From: Syntrophales bacterium
GTDB taxonomy: Bacteria > Desulfobacterota > Syntrophia > Syntrophales > UBA4778
Reading direction: 5' to 3'
DNA length: 64,000 nt
NCBI GenBank assembly: GCA_028712885.1
Contig: JAQTPK010000004.1
Coordinates: 1-64,000 of the forward strand
This document shows positions 1-7,844 of this stretch, piece after piece; position 1 is the first letter of the stretch; the number at the start of each line of letters is the position of its first letter. The notes beneath the pieces are model-generated. The model saw only the letters and a list, made by a program, of their open reading frames with translations. It was not told the origin of the DNA and did no database searches. The translations under genes were made by a program, and so were the position numbers.

Positions 1-17
1 GTGCTGGGATCATAAAG

Positions 18-56
18 AGGGTCCAAGGGGTCCAAGGCGTCGAGGGCTCGAGGGGT
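18..56. repeat. Degenerate 8-9 bp tandem repeat
   Basis: Successive units resembling GTCCAAGG, then GTCGAGGG and CTCGAGGG, run in tandem just inside the window edge. No coding potential is seen here. It may belong with the gene-border repeats found elsewhere in the window, but its period is 8-9 bp rather than 7. Confidence 0.4.
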
Positions 57-91
57 TGATGTTTTCAAGTCCGCCCAGCAATATCGGCAAC

Positions 92-164
92 TTAAAATCA
101 GGGACACTCCCCCTATTTCTGCCGCAGCGCATTAAAATCAGGGACACTCCCCCTATTTCTGCCG
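92..164 (+). repeat. REP-like repeat, two direct copies
   Basis: A 33-base unit starting TTAAAATCAGGGACACTCC and ending TTTCTGCCG occurs at 92-124 and again, unchanged, at 132-164. Inverted copies lie at 338-404. Repeats of this general kind (AGGGACACTCC next to ATTTCTGCC) are, from memory, commonly found around REP-associated IS200-like transposases, but no transposase is present here. The rest of 1-453 contains no convincing gene. Confidence 0.7.
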
Positions 165-337
165 AAGTTCATTAACCATGAAATTTTCCCATTTAATTCA
201 GTTCTTAGCCGGAGAGTGGCAGGAGAAGTGGTCTTGGGGGGTCGATTCTTTTAAGTGAGCTGTTCAGAGTCGCTTTAATCTCGTGCGTCTGAAAAGGATT
301 CATAACAGGGCGCTTTCCCGTATGTCTGCCGAGGCGA

Positions 338-404
338 AGAAATATGGGAAGTGTCCCTGATTTTAATGCGCTGCGGCAGAAATATGGGGAGTGTCCCTAT
401 TTTT
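338..404 (-). repeat. REP-like repeat, inverted copies
   Basis: Two copies of the same unit on the opposite strand, at about 338-366 and 374-404, each containing GGGA(A/G)GTGTCCCT. With the direct copies at 92-164 they make a roughly 310-base palindromic arrangement around a unique centre of about 170 bases. A short open frame starting inside it at 344 is an artefact of the repeat. Confidence 0.7.
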
Positions 405-415
405 CAAGCCGTTTT

Positions 416-450
416 AAACCTGAAACCCGAAACCTGAGACTTGAGGCTAT
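416..450. repeat. Heptad border repeat (CTGAGAC class)
   Basis: Degenerate 7-bp periodic units (CTGAAAC, CCGAAAC, CTGAGAC, TTGAGGC) end just before the stop codon of the dehydrogenase. Class C of the border repeats described in the findings. Confidence 0.6.
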
Positions 451-453
451 TTA

Positions 454-1521
454 TTACATAACCAGCACGGGTTTTATAGCAGCGCCGCGTCGCGAATCGG
501 CCATGGCCCGGTTTATCCCCTTCAATTCATAAAACTTGATCAGCCTGTCATAAGGAAATATGCCCGATTTGTACAGCCGGATAAGATAGGGAATGAAGAC
601 CTGCGGAACGGCATCGCCCTGAATTATTCCGATGGTCCTGCGCCCTTCAGGCAGATCATCCGTTCCGCTCTCGCCTGCGAGAAGAGCGCCGGTCCCGTTG
701 GGATTCAGACACTGAACGGCAATCCCCTGTATCTCCGGGTCTCCCGTTGTATCCACAAAAAAATCGATACCCGATCCCGTAATCGAAGATATTCGCGAGG
801 CGATCCTCCCTCGGCGGGCGTCAATTGCATGCGTGGCGCCCAGTTCGCGGGCAAGATCAATCCGGGAACGGCGGATATCGACTCCTATCACCGGCCCGGC
901 GCCTACAATGCGGGACGCCATGATGGACGCCAGGCCGACCGCTCCCGTGCCGAACACGGCGATGCTTTTCCCCTCCGATACATCCAGGGAATTCATCACC
1001 GTCCCGGCCCCGGTCTGCATGCCGCAGCCGAGCGGCGCAAGCATCTCCAGAGGAAGGCCCTTCGGAACCTTCACCGCGTTCCGTTCCGTCGCCAAGGCGT
1101 GCGTGGCGAAAGAAGACTGACCGAAGAAGTGCCCCTTCACCTCGCTCGGGGAATACGCGCTGCTCCCGTCCAGGCGCTCCATCCCGAAATTCGCCTCGAA
1201 AAAACGGGAGCAGTCAAAAGGCCGTCCCTTCCTGCAGTAACGGCAGCTTCCGCACGACTGATAGGACAGGACGACGTGGTCGCCGCGCTTGAGGCTCTTC
1301 ACTTTTTTCCCCGCCTGCTCCACCACCCCCGCCCCCTCGTGCCCCAGAATGAGAGGATCGTCGGCCTCATCCCGGTAATCCACAAACCCGATATCAGTAT
1401 GGCAGATGCCGGACGCGGTAATACGCACCAGCACTTCCGCTTCCTGCGGCCCCTCCATCTCGAGCGGTTCTATCTTCAGCGGGCCTCCTCTTTTCCGCAA
1501 TACCGCCGCCCGAATTTTCAT
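454..1521 (-). CDS. Zinc-dependent alcohol dehydrogenase (MDR family)
   Basis: A 355-residue medium-chain dehydrogenase/reductase that oxidises an alcohol or reduces an aldehyde with NAD(P). Catalytic zinc ligands are C40 (GICHTD), H61-E62 (LGHEGAG) and a cysteine near 166 (LGCGMQTG). Four structural-zinc cysteines lie at 90, 93, 96 and 104 (CGSCRYCRKGRPFDC). The nucleotide-binding GTGAVGL follows near 190. Overall shape resembles aryl-alcohol (benzyl alcohol) dehydrogenases, but the substrate cannot be read from sequence. Start set at the ATG of MKIRAAVLR, where family similarity begins, 18 codons inside the open frame. Both flanks carry heptad border repeats. It is followed at the 5' side by a YkgJ-type gene on the same strand. 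Confidence 0.88.
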   Translation of the reverse strand: MKIRAAVLRKRGGPLKIEPLEMEGPQEAEVLVRITASGICHTDIGFVDYRDEADDPLILGHEGAGVVEQAGKKVKSLKRGDHVVLSYQSCGSCRYCRKGRPFDCSRFFEANFGMERLDGSSAYSPSEVKGHFFGQSSFATHALATERNAVKVPKGLPLEMLAPLGCGMQTGAGTVMNSLDVSEGKSIAVFGTGAVGLASIMASRIVGAGPVIGVDIRRSRIDLARELGATHAIDARRGRIASRISSITGSGIDFFVDTTGDPEIQGIAVQCLNPNGTGALLAGESGTDDLPEGRRTIGIIQGDAVPQVFIPYLIRLYKSGIFPYDRLIKFYELKGINRAMADSRRGAAIKPVLVM

Positions 1522-1581
1522 AATACCTTCTCCTGGGGCCTTCCCAAATTCCAGACGCAATCGGAATTCGGGCATTTTGTT

Positions 1582-1617
1582 TTTAACTCTGAACTCCGGA
1601 CCCTGAATTCTTAACCA
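1582..1617. repeat. Heptad border repeat (CTGAACT class)
   Basis: Degenerate 7-bp units (TTAACTC, TGAACTC, CGGACCC, TGAATTC) fill the space between two genes and stop at the next stop codon. Class F; similar tracts lie at 8566 and 20660. Confidence 0.6.
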
Positions 1618-1621
1618 TGAA

Positions 1622-2167
1622 TCATGCGCCGGTTAAACCATTCAGGAATAAGAGTTCTTTCAGGAATTCCGGGGAGACATTCGCCTTTGCCGCTTTCGAA
1701 AGCAGTCCCGGCCACTCGCCTTCCGGGATATATCTGATCCCCTTTCCTCCGAATTCCGGCTCGAAAACGTCGGCAAACTTTCGGTCCTCTTCGGGAAACT
1801 GCTCTGTAAATCTTTTCAATTCCCCGTATCCCCGGCAATCCACCTTCCCTGCCCCAAACCGGGTGCCGAGCGGGAACAGCAGACACGATTCCGGCTTTAT
1901 TTCGTGTATCAGGCACTTGCGGCTGTCCGGGTCGAGAAAGCAGCAGTCTTCCGGCGCCCCTGAATGATAGGCCCCGGCGGTTACGTCCAGTATCGCTTCA
2001 ACAGCTTCCTGGGTCTTCTTGAGCAGCTCCGCGATTGCCGGCAGATCATCCCGGTGAATTTGAGGAAAATAATTTCTGCAGCAATTTCCGCATTGGTAGC
2101 AAATGCATGGCGCCGGCACATCGTACTTCGGCTGCATGATAATCCGGAATAAGCGTCTCCTCTCCAT
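1622..2167 (-). CDS. YkgJ-family cysteine-cluster protein
   Basis: A 181-residue protein with the N-terminal metal-binding signature CYQCGNCCRNYF (CxxCxxCC) and later paired cysteines (DCCFLDPDSRKC, then PESCLLFPLGT). This is the pattern of the YkgJ/UPF0153 putative zinc- or iron-chelating family. Family members are soluble and of uncertain function. Two starts are possible: the ATG at 2167 with GAGG four bases ahead, or the internal MQPKYDVP ATG at 2137, which matches the conserved domain more closely but lacks a nearby ribosome site. A second, shorter member of the same family follows the aromatic operon at 31214. Confidence 0.75.
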   Translation of the reverse strand: MERRRLFRIIMQPKYDVPAPCICYQCGNCCRNYFPQIHRDDLPAIAELLKKTQEAVEAILDVTAGAYHSGAPEDCCFLDPDSRKCLIHEIKPESCLLFPLGTRFGAGKVDCRGYGELKRFTEQFPEEDRKFADVFEPEFGGKGIRYIPEGEWPGLLSKAAKANVSPEFLKELLFLNGLTGA

Positions 2168-2317
2168 ACAACCTCTTCTCGGAGGAAAGAAAAGGAACGT
2201 GGTCGCAAACCCGGTCCGGGCTGTTTATTCCAAGGATTACCGAATGCCCGTCCGGTATTGCCGCAGATAACGGGTAATAATCCATTCCGAGCAGTCACGA
2301 ATATATTCCGCTCTTTT

Positions 2318-2349
2318 CTTTAAACTTTCCACTTTTTACTTTTTACTGT
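2318..2349. repeat. Heptad border repeat (CACTTTT class)
   Basis: 7-bp periodic units AAACTTT, CCACTTT, TTACTTT, TTACTGT in the space between the YkgJ gene and thrC. Class B. Confidence 0.55.
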
Positions 2350-2425
2350 AGAAAGAATGCATGAATCCTGAGATGGCCGGGAAGATAGATGCTGTACTCG
2401 ACAGGGGAAAATATCACCGTGGTTA

Positions 2426-3805
2426 TTATCTGAGATCTTCAAGCAGATAGTCCTTGAATGACCCGTAATCGCACGGCAACTCCACGGGCGACCCGGTCCG
2501 CTGTTCGATTCCCTGCATGGAGGGGGGAAGCTCCGGGGTCAAGCCGAGAATTCGAACGATCTCTTCGGGGAACTTGGCGGGGTGCGCCGTTTCGAGCACG
2601 ACACAGAGGGGGAAATCCCCGCGGCGCTCAAGCCAGGTTTCCAGTCCCTTCCAGCCCACCGCTCCGTGCGGTTCGAACAGAATTTTATATTGCCTGTAGA
2701 CTTCCCGGATAGTTTCCCTCGTCTCGTCATCAGTAACCATGACGGAAAAAATACGTCTCCTCATCTCTTCCAGGTCGGGCATTTTATGAACCGTCCCCGT
2801 CCGGTCCACGGTGCCGCCGTAGAGATCGAAGAAACGGGCCAGGTTGCTGGGATGTCCCACGTTCATGGCGTTCGAAATACAGGCCACCGAGGGGGAGACT
2901 TTTTCATATCTGCCGGTCTCGAGAAATCTCGGAAATTCCATGTTTTCGTTTGTCGGCATGATGAGCTTCCGGACGGGTAAACCCATTCTCCGCGCGTACT
3001 CGCACCCGAGGGCGTCCCCGAAATTTCCGGAGGGAACGGAAAACACTATCTCCCCGCCGGGCCCTCCTGCAAGCTGGGCGTACGCGTAGACGTAATAGAC
3101 GATCTGGGGGAGAATGCGCCCGAAATTGATCGAGTTGGCGGAAGTAAGATTCAAGCAGCCGAGGTCCGGATCGGCAAACGCCATTTTGACCAGGTTCTGG
3201 CAGTCGTCGAACTTGCCGTCAATGGATATGGCCTGCACGTTTGCGCCTATCGTATCAAGCTGTTTCTTCTGAATGCCGCTGACCTCCCGGCGCGGGTAAA
3301 GGATGCGGACGCCGATGCCCTTTACTCCCTTGAACGCCTCGCCCACTGCGCTCCCCGTATCGCCGGAGGTGGCCACGAGCACGTTAAGCCGTTTTCCCCT
3401 GCCCCGCAAATGGCTCATGAGGCGCGCCATCATCCTTGCGGCAAAATCCTTGAAGGATGCGGTCGGCCCCCGGTCGAGCCTCATAATGTACTTGCCGCCG
3501 CCTGCAGACTCAAGCGGCACTTCGAAGTCATAAGCATCCGCGGTGATCGCCTCCAACGCCTCGCGGGAAATTTCTCTTTTCAGGAAAGCCCACGAAACCA
3601 GAAGCGCCGCTTCGGCGTAAGGCCGTCCGCGCAGCGATAAAATATCTTCCGGATTCAGGACAGGGATGCGGTCCGGCATAAAAAGGCCCTCGTCCGGCGC
3701 CTGTCCCTGGAGGAGAGCTCTCTTGAACGAAACAAAGCCCTTATAAGGCGAGATGCCCGGCACGCCTTTGAGATTACGGTTCGTGCTGTAGTAACGGATT
3801 TTCAT
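2426..3805 (-). CDS. thrC: Threonine synthase
   Basis: A 459-residue PLP enzyme that converts O-phosphohomoserine to threonine. The N-terminal YYSTNR..GVSFKRALLQG-like region and the PLP lysine K119 in PTASFKDFAAR are diagnostic, followed by VATSGDTGSAV (phosphate cradle), SANSINFGRILPQ and the glycine-rich VPSGNFGDAL loop. The length fits the longer enteric-like class of ThrC. Start chosen at MKIRYYSTN: AGAGGA lies 10 bases ahead, and the upstream in-frame ATG has a poorer site. It is divergent from selD, with a 125-base intergenic region. No homoserine pathway genes are in the window, so it is not in a visible threonine operon. Confidence 0.93.
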   Translation of the reverse strand: MKIRYYSTNRNLKGVPGISPYKGFVSFKRALLQGQAPDEGLFMPDRIPVLNPEDILSLRGRPYAEAALLVSWAFLKREISREALEAITADAYDFEVPLESAGGGKYIMRLDRGPTASFKDFAARMMARLMSHLRGRGKRLNVLVATSGDTGSAVGEAFKGVKGIGVRILYPRREVSGIQKKQLDTIGANVQAISIDGKFDDCQNLVKMAFADPDLGCLNLTSANSINFGRILPQIVYYVYAYAQLAGGPGGEIVFSVPSGNFGDALGCEYARRMGLPVRKLIMPTNENMEFPRFLETGRYEKVSPSVACISNAMNVGHPSNLARFFDLYGGTVDRTGTVHKMPDLEEMRRRIFSVMVTDDETRETIREVYRQYKILFEPHGAVGWKGLETWLERRGDFPLCVVLETAHPAKFPEEIVRILGLTPELPPSMQGIEQRTGSPVELPCDYGSFKDYLLEDLR

Positions 3806-3930
3806 TGCACTCAATTCCTCTCCCATCTGCGTCCCTGATTAAATCCAAATATACCCGATAAATCAAACAATTTTACATACGAACAGCAAGATGATATGTT
3901 TTTACACATCATAAAAGGAACGGGACCGAA

Positions 3931-4977
3931 ATGAAGGAAATGAAAGTGCGCCTGACCGAAACCGTCCGCGGCGCCGGTTGAGCGTGCAAGCTGGGTCCGG
4001 AGGACCTGGAGAAAGCTTTGAAGGGACTGCCTCTCGTAACCGACCCCAACCTCATTGCGGGGATCGAGAATTTCGAGGACGCGGGAGTATATCGTCTTAG
4101 CGACGACCTCGCCCTCATTCAGACGCTGGATTTTTTCACGCCTATAGTGGATGACCCGTATACATTCGGCCAGATCGCCGCCGCCAACGCCCTGTCCGAC
4201 GTTTATGCGATGGGCGGCAAGGCCCTGACCGCAATGAACATAATCTGTTTCCCGATCGAAAAACTGGACGTTTCCATTCTGCATGAAATACTGAGGGGCG
4301 GTCTCGATAAGATCCGGGAAGCCGATGTCCTGCTTATAGGGGGGCACAGCGTCGACGATCAGGAACTGAAATACGGCCTGGCCGTGGCCGGCACGGTTCA
4401 TCCGGAACGCGTCCTGCTCAACGGGGGGGCCAGACCGGGAGACCGCCTGGTCCTGACCAAGCCGCTCGGCACCGGGATCGTCAGCACCGCGCTTAAGGCG
4501 GGTGAAGCCGACGCCGCGCTTGCAGAGACGGCAACCCGCAGCATGAAGACCCTGAACAGAAGGGCCGCCGAACTGGCGGCCGGTTTGCCCGACGTGCATG
4601 CGTGCACCGATGTAACCGGTTTCGGTTTCATCGGCCATGCATGCGAGATGGCTGACGCGAGCGGCGTCGGCATGGTCGTCCGGGCCATTGATGTGCCCTG
4701 TTTCGAAGGCATCAGGCGCCCTGCGGAGGAGGGTTTTCTGCCCGGAGGCCTCTACCGCAATCGTTCATTCCGCGCCGCCCGGGTCGAAACCGGCGCTTCG
4801 GTGCCCGAATGGCTCTCGGACGTTCTATTCGATCCCCAGACTTCCGGCGGTCTCCTCTTTTCTTTGCCGGGAAAATCGGCCCTTAAACTGGTTAAGGCCT
4901 TGCGGGCGGAGGATCTGTGCGGGGCAGTCGTCGGAGAGGTGGTTTCGGGCCCGGCGGGGAAGATCAAAGTGATTTAG
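3931..4977 (+). CDS. selD: Selenophosphate synthetase, selenocysteine-containing
   Basis: A 348-residue enzyme that makes selenophosphate from selenide and ATP, the selenium donor for selenocysteine tRNA. Reading from ATG 3931, codon 17 is an in-frame TGA at 3979-3981 in the context RGAG-U-ACKLGPEDL. This matches the catalytic Cys/Sec plus lysine of SelD (GCGCK in E. coli). Past the TGA the frame is open, with LSDDLALIQTLDFFTPIVDD, NALSDVYAMGG and GGHSVDDQELKYG, all SelD signatures. A conventional gene caller would start at TTG 4018 and lose the catalytic residue. A bacterial SECIS-like hairpin follows the TGA. The 3' end leads into a 50-residue ORF and a ferritin-like gene. Reading the TGA as Sec implies that selA, selB and selC exist elsewhere. 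Confidence 0.93.
3991..4009 (+). promoter_or_regulatory. Bacterial SECIS hairpin of selD
   Basis: CTGGGTCC (3991-3998) pairs over 8 bp, including two G-U pairs, with GGACCTGG (4002-4009) around a GGA loop. The loop starts 17 bases after the TGA and has G in its first positions, matching the minimal bacterial SECIS rule. An outer AAGCT (3988-3992) and AGCTT (4013-4017 region) could extend the stem as an alternative. Confidence 0.8.
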
Positions 4978-5019
4978 CCCGCCGGCGGATAAAAGCCGGC
5001 TTCACATGGTCATGGACTC

Positions 5020-5172
5020 ATGGACCGCGAACTCTGGAAGGAAATAAACGACCTTCTGTTCGAATGGCTGGCGGACAACGGCCTGGACAGGAAGGTGGCT
5101 GGAACGGAACTCGATTACCTCACGGACCGCATCGCGGAAGCGGTTGAAACTCACATCAGGAGCAGAAAATGA
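5020..5172 (+). CDS. Small ORF, 50 residues, unknown function
   Basis: A 50-residue, highly charged, probably helical protein beginning MDRELWKEINDLLFEWL and ending HIRSRK. Its TGA overlaps the ATG of the ferritin-like gene in an ATGA (5169-5172), a coupling arrangement typical of real operon genes. No strong Shine-Dalgarno is visible upstream. A GCCGGC palindrome (4981-4986 with 4995-5000) lies between selD and this ORF and may form a hairpin. I do not recognise the family. The operon position suggests co-expression with the downstream iron protein. Confidence 0.55.
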   Translation: MDRELWKEINDLLFEWLADNGLDRKVAGTELDYLTDRIAEAVETHIRSRK

Positions 5173-6023
5173 AAAAGGAAGAGCTGATTCGGATCCTCAA
5201 CAGAGACCTTGCCGACGAGCACGCAGCCGTTCTTCGTTATCTTGTCCACAGCTACATCGAGGGAGAGGATACGCCGATCGGGGCCAACCTCCTGTCGAGA
5301 TCGCGGGAGGAGATGTGGCACATGCACTGGCTCGGCATGATCATAACTGACCTGGGCGGCGAGCCCGAAATGGAGCCGGCCGGATACCCCTTCGATCCCT
5401 CCAACCGGGTGACAATCATCCAGTCCTATATCGATTACGAGGAAAAGCTGATCCCCCATTATTACGGCGAAGCGGACCGTGTGGATGATCCTCATATAAA
5501 AAGGGTGCTGCAGCGGGAAGCATGGGAATCCGCCATGCACGCCAGGAAATTCCGCCGGCTCCTCGGAAAGCTTTCGCCGGAGCTGGCCAGGGGAGCCCCC
5601 GGAGGGGAACGGGAGGCCCCGGAAGATTACATCGAAAAAATCCAGCAGGAAGTATCGAGCAAGTACCTGGAGACGCTTCAGCATATCAGGGCTTCGTGGA
5701 AGCTTCAGAACAACGGCAACATGGGTTGGAGGCTGATGGATCAGGCTATGGAAAAAATGAAGCAGCTCGCTCATTTCGCCGAACCTGCGGCCGGGAATGG
5801 AATCGAACCGCGGTTTTCGCCCTATACAGTGGAGCCGACCGGCGACGCCGGGTCCTCGCTGCGGAAAGCCCTTTCCGACCTCTCCTCAGCCAGGCGACGA
5901 CACGCGGAGCTTCGCAATGATCCCGAGCTTCAGCGCCATGCCGGGGAGGTGATCAACCTGGACCTGACTATAGATCAGGAGGCGTATCAGGAAGCGGAGA
6001 TAAAAGACTGGCTGAAAAGATAG
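5169..6023 (+). CDS. Ferritin-like (bacterioferritin/rubrerythrin-type) protein with C-terminal extension
   Basis: A 284-residue protein whose first 150 or so residues form a four-helix ferritin-like domain. Candidate diiron ligands are E18-H19 (LADEHAAVLRYL), an E-x-x-H pair in REEMWHMHWLG, E in IDYEEKLIPHY, and E-x-x-x-x-H in REAWESAMHARKF. This suggests a diiron oxidase or iron-handling protein in the cytoplasm. Residues from about 190 on form an extra helical segment not part of a standard ferritin fold. The start is fixed by the ATGA overlap with the 50-residue ORF and by AGGAGCAGAAA just ahead. It is the third gene after selD. Function beyond the fold is not assignable. Confidence 0.75.
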   Translation: MKKEELIRILNRDLADEHAAVLRYLVHSYIEGEDTPIGANLLSRSREEMWHMHWLGMIITDLGGEPEMEPAGYPFDPSNRVTIIQSYIDYEEKLIPHYYGEADRVDDPHIKRVLQREAWESAMHARKFRRLLGKLSPELARGAPGGEREAPEDYIEKIQQEVSSKYLETLQHIRASWKLQNNGNMGWRLMDQAMEKMKQLAHFAEPAAGNGIEPRFSPYTVEPTGDAGSSLRKALSDLSSARRRHAELRNDPELQRHAGEVINLDLTIDQEAYQEAEIKDWLKR

Positions 6024-6091
6024 AAACTGAGACGCTGAGATAACCGGAAGATTTTCACCCTTCACCGGTTTGCGCGGATTCAAAATAGTTA

Positions 6092-6120
6092 TTGATTTGT
6101 ACACAAACGTTTTTTATAGT
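6092..6120 (+). promoter_or_regulatory. Sigma70-type promoter for mscS leader
   Basis: TTGATT (6092-6097), a 17-base spacer, and TATAGT (6115-6120). The predicted start near 6127 would give a leader of about 265 bases before mscS. The leader contains GC-rich complementary stretches (GGAGACCCGGG, ATCCGGGG) and a short ORF. The remaining 6024-6091 shows no feature. Confidence 0.6.
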
Positions 6121-6284
6121 TCTTCAAGTCGGGCGGAGACCCGGGTTTGCTGAAATCCGGGGTTGTAATTCAGCTATTCTATTTTCGACACCAAAAACCT
6201 GCACCGAAACTCAAACCAAAAATCGCGCAGTGAAATCCACTTGCATGGGGAATTTTAATTTCTCTGTGGCGCAAGGAGATATGC

Positions 6285-6401
6285 ATGGCAAGAGTCAAAC
6301 CGATACCTGGTAGCGGGACAACCGTTCGCGACACTGTGTTCCGGCATTCAATTTCGCCCGAACCGGGCGATTGGAAATGGAGTAAGAAGCGGGATGGATA
6401 G
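6285..6401 (+). CDS. Possible 38-residue upstream ORF of mscS
   Basis: A short frame starting MARVKPIPGSGTTVRD with a strong AAGGAGAT 4 bases ahead of its ATG. Its TAG lies at 6399-6401, inside the first codons of mscS (ATG 6394), so the two overlap by 8 bases in different frames. The arrangement could couple mscS translation to that of the small ORF. The peptide has no recognisable family. The ribosome site is stronger than that of mscS itself, which is the main reason for listing it. Confidence 0.4.
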   Translation: MARVKPIPGSGTTVRDTVFRHSISPEPGDWKWSKKRDG

Positions 6402-7497
6402 CTTGAATCTTTTCCTGGAAACATCATTCTGGAAAGACTTCGGACTTTCCGCCCTCACCTTGTCGGTGGCTCTTGCTTTTGGGCTTGTCCTTCACAGAAT
6501 CTTTTTCGGCGTTCTGGGGCGCCTCGTCCAGAGATCATCATGGGGAGTAAAGGCAATCGCTTACACGCGCAAACCCAGCCGCCTTCTGTTTCCCCTGCTG
6601 GCCGCCCATCTGGTCGTGCCTTCCCTGGATATGCCCGTCAAGCTGCTGGAGTTACTGAATCACATCATTACCATTCTCTTCATTATTCTCCTCTCCTGTC
6701 TTTTCATCAGCCTGATCCGCCTTCTTCGGGATTATTTGCTTGCACGCTACGATATTTCAACCGTCGACAATCTTCGGGCGCGCAAGATCTATACTCAAAT
6801 CCATGTCTTGGAAAAGGTGCTGTTATCCATCGTGGGCGTCACTTCAATCTCCTTTATCCTGATGACCTTTGACAGCATCCGCCAAATCGGCGTCAGCCTG
6901 CTGGCCTCCGCCGGCATAGCCGGGATCATCATCGGCATTGCGGCCCAAAAAAGCATCGGTACACTGCTGGCGGGAATTCAAGTCGCGCTGACTCAACCCG
7001 TCCGCCTGGATGACGTGGTGATCGTCGAGGGGGAATGGGGTCGGATTGAAGAGATTACGTTGACTTATGTGGTCGTGCGGATTTGGGACTTGCGGCGGCT
7101 GGTCCTTCCGATCACGTATTTCATCGAAAAACCCTTTCAAAACTGGACACGCATTTCTTCCGACATTCTCGGATCGGTGTTCATTCACACGGACTATACC
7201 GTTCCGGTTGATGCCCTGCGCCGGGAACTTGAACGCATCGTGCACCCGCACCCTCTATGGGACGGAAAGGTTTGTGTTACCCATGTCACCGACTGCACAC
7301 CCCGAACACTGGAAACACGCCTGCTTGTGAGCACCCGGTCCTCGGGAGACGGCTGGGAACTGCGCTGCCATGTTCGTGAAAAAATAGTGGAGTTTCTGCA
7401 AAAGAACTATCCCGACAGCCTGCCGAAATTGCGGACAGAACCGGGCAGCCCGGTTGGGGGCTATGGCGACAGGGTGAGTAAAAGTACTTCTGTATAA
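6394..7497 (+). CDS. MscS-family mechanosensitive ion channel
   Basis: A 367-residue inner-membrane channel of the small-conductance mechanosensitive family, releasing solutes on hypo-osmotic stress. Hydrophobic segments lie near residues 15-35, 60-80, 85-110 and 140-165. They are followed by the pore helix, rich in alanine and glycine (SLLASAGIAGIIIGIAAQKSI), and the conserved beta domain (DDVVIVEGEWGRIEEITLTYV and VVRIWDLRRLVLPI). The PF-QNW motif (EKPFQNWTR) marks the end of the beta domain. The protein resembles the longer YbdG/YnaI-like members rather than E. coli MscS. It has its own promoter and a strong terminator, so it is likely a single-gene unit. Confidence 0.9.
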   Translation: MDSLNLFLETSFWKDFGLSALTLSVALAFGLVLHRIFFGVLGRLVQRSSWGVKAIAYTRKPSRLLFPLLAAHLVVPSLDMPVKLLELLNHIITILFIILLSCLFISLIRLLRDYLLARYDISTVDNLRARKIYTQIHVLEKVLLSIVGVTSISFILMTFDSIRQIGVSLLASAGIAGIIIGIAAQKSIGTLLAGIQVALTQPVRLDDVVIVEGEWGRIEEITLTYVVVRIWDLRRLVLPITYFIEKPFQNWTRISSDILGSVFIHTDYTVPVDALRRELERIVHPHPLWDGKVCVTHVTDCTPRTLETRLLVSTRSSGDGWELRCHVREKIVEFLQKNYPDSLPKLRTEPGSPVGGYGDRVSKSTSV

Positions 7498-7500
7498 GAA

Positions 7501-7527
7501 AGGCGGCTGCGAGGCCGCCTTTTTTTG
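7501..7527 (+). terminator. Intrinsic terminator of mscS
   Basis: AGGCGGC and GCCGCCT form a 7-bp GC-rich stem with a short loop, followed by seven T. On the other strand the stem is followed by TTTCTTA, so weaker termination of the convergent fmdB-type gene is possible. Confidence 0.85.
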
Positions 7528-7540
7528 GGATGAGATTATT

Positions 7541-7828
7541 TCAGCTGGAGGGAGTGTCCGTCGAACTCGAATCGGTTCCGCCTGCAGCCGTTTCCGTTGA
7601 AGCCGCAGGCGCGGCTTCGGTCTTGCTCTCCTCGCAGGCAGGCGCCTTCTTTCCGCCGTAATCGGTTACGTACCAGCCGCTCCCCTTGAGATGGAAAGTC
7701 GTGCGGGACATCAGCTTCCGGATAGGCCCTTTGCAGAATTTGCATGTTTTCGCATCCGGAGCGGAAATAGACTGCAAAACCTCAAATTCCTTGCCGCATT
7801 TCTTGCATTTATATTCATAGATCGGCAT
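7541..7828 (-). CDS. FmdB-family zinc-ribbon protein
   Basis: A 95-residue protein with the N-terminal FmdB signature MPIYEYKCKKCGKEFEV, a second CxxC in AKTCKFCKG and SRTTFHLKGSGWYVTDY, all characteristic of the family. The last 35 or so residues are a low-complexity tail rich in A, T, S and E that is probably disordered. Family members are small putative regulatory zinc-ribbon proteins. The name comes from a formamidase locus and does not establish a role here. The ribosome site GGAGGTG lies 5-6 bases before the ATG. It is downstream of the HEXXH gene with a 16-base gap, likely the same transcript. Confidence 0.85.
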   Translation of the reverse strand: MPIYEYKCKKCGKEFEVLQSISAPDAKTCKFCKGPIRKLMSRTTFHLKGSGWYVTDYGGKKAPACEESKTEAAPAASTETAAGGTDSSSTDTPSS

Positions 7829-7844
7829 CGGAACACCTCCTGAT

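Noticed and set aside
344-532. A 62-codon frame starting MGSVPDFNAL
   Set aside because: It is translated from the REP-like repeat and a heptad tract; no gene resembles it.
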